Shown piece after piece: positions 12,084-13,386 of a stretch of DNA of 13,386 nucleotides. Location of the stretch: assembly GCA_012274165.1 (NCBI GenBank), contig JAAPAA010000305.1:1-13386 (forward strand). The letters are read 5' to 3'. Position 1 is the stretch's first letter; each line of letters starts with the position of its first letter. The notes below the pieces were generated by a model. The model made no database searches. It worked only from the letters and a program-made list of their open reading frames with translations, and was not told where the DNA came from. This DNA is from Thiobacillaceae bacterium. GTDB lineage: Bacteria > Pseudomonadota > Gammaproteobacteria > Burkholderiales > Thiobacillaceae. Both the position numbers and the translations under genes were made by a program.

Positions 12084-13386
12084 ATGCTCTGGGAAACCAT
12101 TTCGGTCGTGCGCGATCTGCCGCGGCTGCATGAAATTGCCTCGGTGATGATTCGTTATGGCTGGGGCGATCTGGTGCGCGCGCTGGGCATTAGTGGCGTG
12201 CTGGAACGCGCCGGGCGGATTCTGCACTGGCATAGCAGCAACGAAATCAGCCAGCTCGACGCGCCGGTGCGGATCCGCCGCGCACTGGAGGAACTGGGTC
12301 CGACTTTCGTCAAACTGGGGCAAGTGCTGGCGACGCGGGTGGACGTGTTTCCACCGTACTGGATTGCCGAATTCGAAAAGCTGCACAGCCAGGTGCCTGC
12401 GGTGGCGTATGAGGCGCTGCATGCTGATCTGGTCGCAGCGATCAAGGGCGAGCCTGACGAGGTGTTCGCAAGCTTCGATCCGATTCCGCTGGCCGCCGCT
12501 TCCATCGCGCAGGTGTATCGCGCCACCCTCAAGGATGGCACGCCCGTCGTCGTCAAAATCCGCCGTCCCGGAATCGAGAATGTGATCAAGGCCGATCTGC
12601 GCATTCTTGAGCACGTTGCCCGATTGCTGGACAGCGAAGTACCAGACTCGCGCCGCTACGACCCGGTGCATATCGTTGCGCAGTTTGGCCGGTCGCTGCA
12701 TCGCGAGCTCGATCTGGCAAAAGAGGCGCGCAACATCGACCTGTTCGCGCGCCATTTTGCCGACGATCCGCTGGTCGAAATTCCCCGGGTGTATTGGGAA
12801 TTCAGCAATAGCCGGGTCAATGTGCAGGAAGAAATCATCGGAAAATCGGGCGTGGCACCGGACATGCTGCGCGCAGACGGTCTGGATCCCAAGCTGCTGG
12901 CCGCTCGCGGTGCTGATCTGGTGTTGCGGATGGTGCTGGAGAACGGTTACTTCCATGCGGATCCGCACCCCGGCAATGTGCTGTTCATGCCGGACAACCG
13001 TATCGGCATGATCGATTTCGGCATGGTGGGCATGCTGACCAATTCCCGCCGCAACCAGATTGTCGACCTGCTGCATGCCCTGTCGAGCAAGGACGAACAG
13101 GCGTTGTTGCAGGTGTTGATCGACTGGAGCGGCGACTCGGTACTGGATGAGGAGCGGCTGGCTTACGATGTCGCGGAGATGATGCAAAGCTATGACGATC
13201 TGCAGCTCAAGGATGTGCAGATCGGCACGCTGCTGAATGACATTACGGCGCTGATGCGCGAAAACAATCTGGCGCTGCCGGCCGACCGGACCCTGCTATT
13301 CAAGACCCTGATTACGCTGGAAGGACTGGGGCTGCAACTCGACCCCGAATTCCACATGATCGATCACGTGACGCCGTTTGTGGAGC
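12084..13386 (+). CDS. ABC1/ADCK/UbiB family kinase-like protein, 3' end outside the window
   Basis: This frame is open from ATG 12084 to the right edge (434 codons, unfinished), preceded by AGGA at 12070. The UbiB signatures are present: KLGQ at 77-80 in the KxGQ helix (ELGPTFVKLGQVLATRVD), the Ala-rich loop AAAS at 138-140 region followed by IAQVYRA, the catalytic-type Lys158 in VVVKIRRPG, the HADPHPGN loop at 291-298 and DFG at 311-313. UbiB proteins are membrane-associated atypical kinases/ATPases required for ubiquinone biosynthesis. The C-terminal membrane helices expected in this family lie beyond the window. The first 60 residues differ from what I recall of canonical Escherichia coli UbiB, so this may be an AarF-type paralogue rather than ubiB itself; no other ubi gene is adjacent. 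The long opposite-strand frame over it is a shadow. Confidence 0.92.
   Translation, partial: MLWETISVVRDLPRLHEIASVMIRYGWGDLVRALGISGVLERAGRILHWHSSNEISQLDAPVRIRRALEELGPTFVKLGQVLATRVDVFPPYWIAEFEKLHSQVPAVAYEALHADLVAAIKGEPDEVFASFDPIPLAAASIAQVYRATLKDGTPVVVKIRRPGIENVIKADLRILEHVARLLDSEVPDSRRYDPVHIVAQFGRSLHRELDLAKEARNIDLFARHFADDPLVEIPRVYWEFSNSRVNVQEEIIGKSGVAPDMLRADGLDPKLLAARGADLVLRMVLENGYFHADPHPGNVLFMPDNRIGMIDFGMVGMLTNSRRNQIVDLLHALSSKDEQALLQVLIDWSGDSVLDEERLAYDVAEMMQSYDDLQLKDVQIGTLLNDITALMRENNLALPADRTLLFKTLITLEGLGLQLDPEFHMIDHVTPFVE

Noticed and set aside
12081..13187. 368-codon minus-strand frame over the UbiB-like gene
   Set aside because: It is a shadow: the plus strand carries the conserved KLGQ, HADPHPGN and DFG motifs.
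1..13386. CRISPR array, mobile element, rRNA or tRNA gene
   Set aside because: I saw no regularly spaced repeats, transposase motifs, terminal inverted repeats or RNA-gene cores in reading the window.

Overview
The window is GC-rich, densely coded chromosomal DNA. It looks like a Betaproteobacterium, most likely of the Nitrosomonadales or a related sulfur- or iron-metabolising lineage. That placement is inference. It rests on the pairing of acpS with nagZ, a PIN-PhoH ATPase, a UbiB-type kinase, a DUF3465 protein and a DsrC/TusE-family protein. I see no rRNA, tRNA, CRISPR array, insertion sequence or phage gene.

Left part (1-3350). The first 100 bases hold the start of a minus-strand gene that runs off the edge. 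A minus-oriented terminator-like hairpin follows at 158-186. A DUF3465 gene then lacks any normal start codon where its N-terminus and signal peptide should be, so a rearrangement or assembly junction may lie near 187-275. DUF3465 is translationally coupled to a conserved cysteine-containing protein of unknown function. Facing these two is a minus-strand DsrC/TusE-like protein that keeps only one of the two DsrC cysteines. After a 336-base gap come a small basic protein with a ribbon-helix-helix-like C-terminus and a DUF3391/HD-GYP protein, probably a c-di-GMP phosphodiesterase; these two probably form one unit.

Middle (3430-9170, all minus strand). The feoA-feoB ferrous-iron uptake operon has overlapping genes, a Fur-box-like palindrome upstream, and a 56-codon small ORF in the leader that overlaps feoA by ATGA. 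Upstream lies a compact series transcribed in the order radical SAM enzyme, acpS, nagZ, CDF metal exporter. Gaps are 10 and 40 bases, and nagZ and the exporter overlap by 14 bases. The series links phospholipid/fatty-acid carrier activation, cell-wall recycling and zinc-type metal export.

Right part (9229-13386). A strong hairpin separates the radical SAM group from a PIN-PhoH protein, which follows a secreted NlpC/P60 peptidase on the minus strand. Divergent to these, on the plus strand, are an Ala/Ser/Lys/Glu-rich amphipathic helical protein and an ABC1/UbiB-family kinase-like protein cut by the right edge. A perfect 10-bp hairpin lies between those two.

Most of the content is housekeeping. 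The points most worth checking are the DsrC-like protein with the reversed cysteine pattern, the feo leader ORF, and the broken 5' end of the DUF3465 gene.
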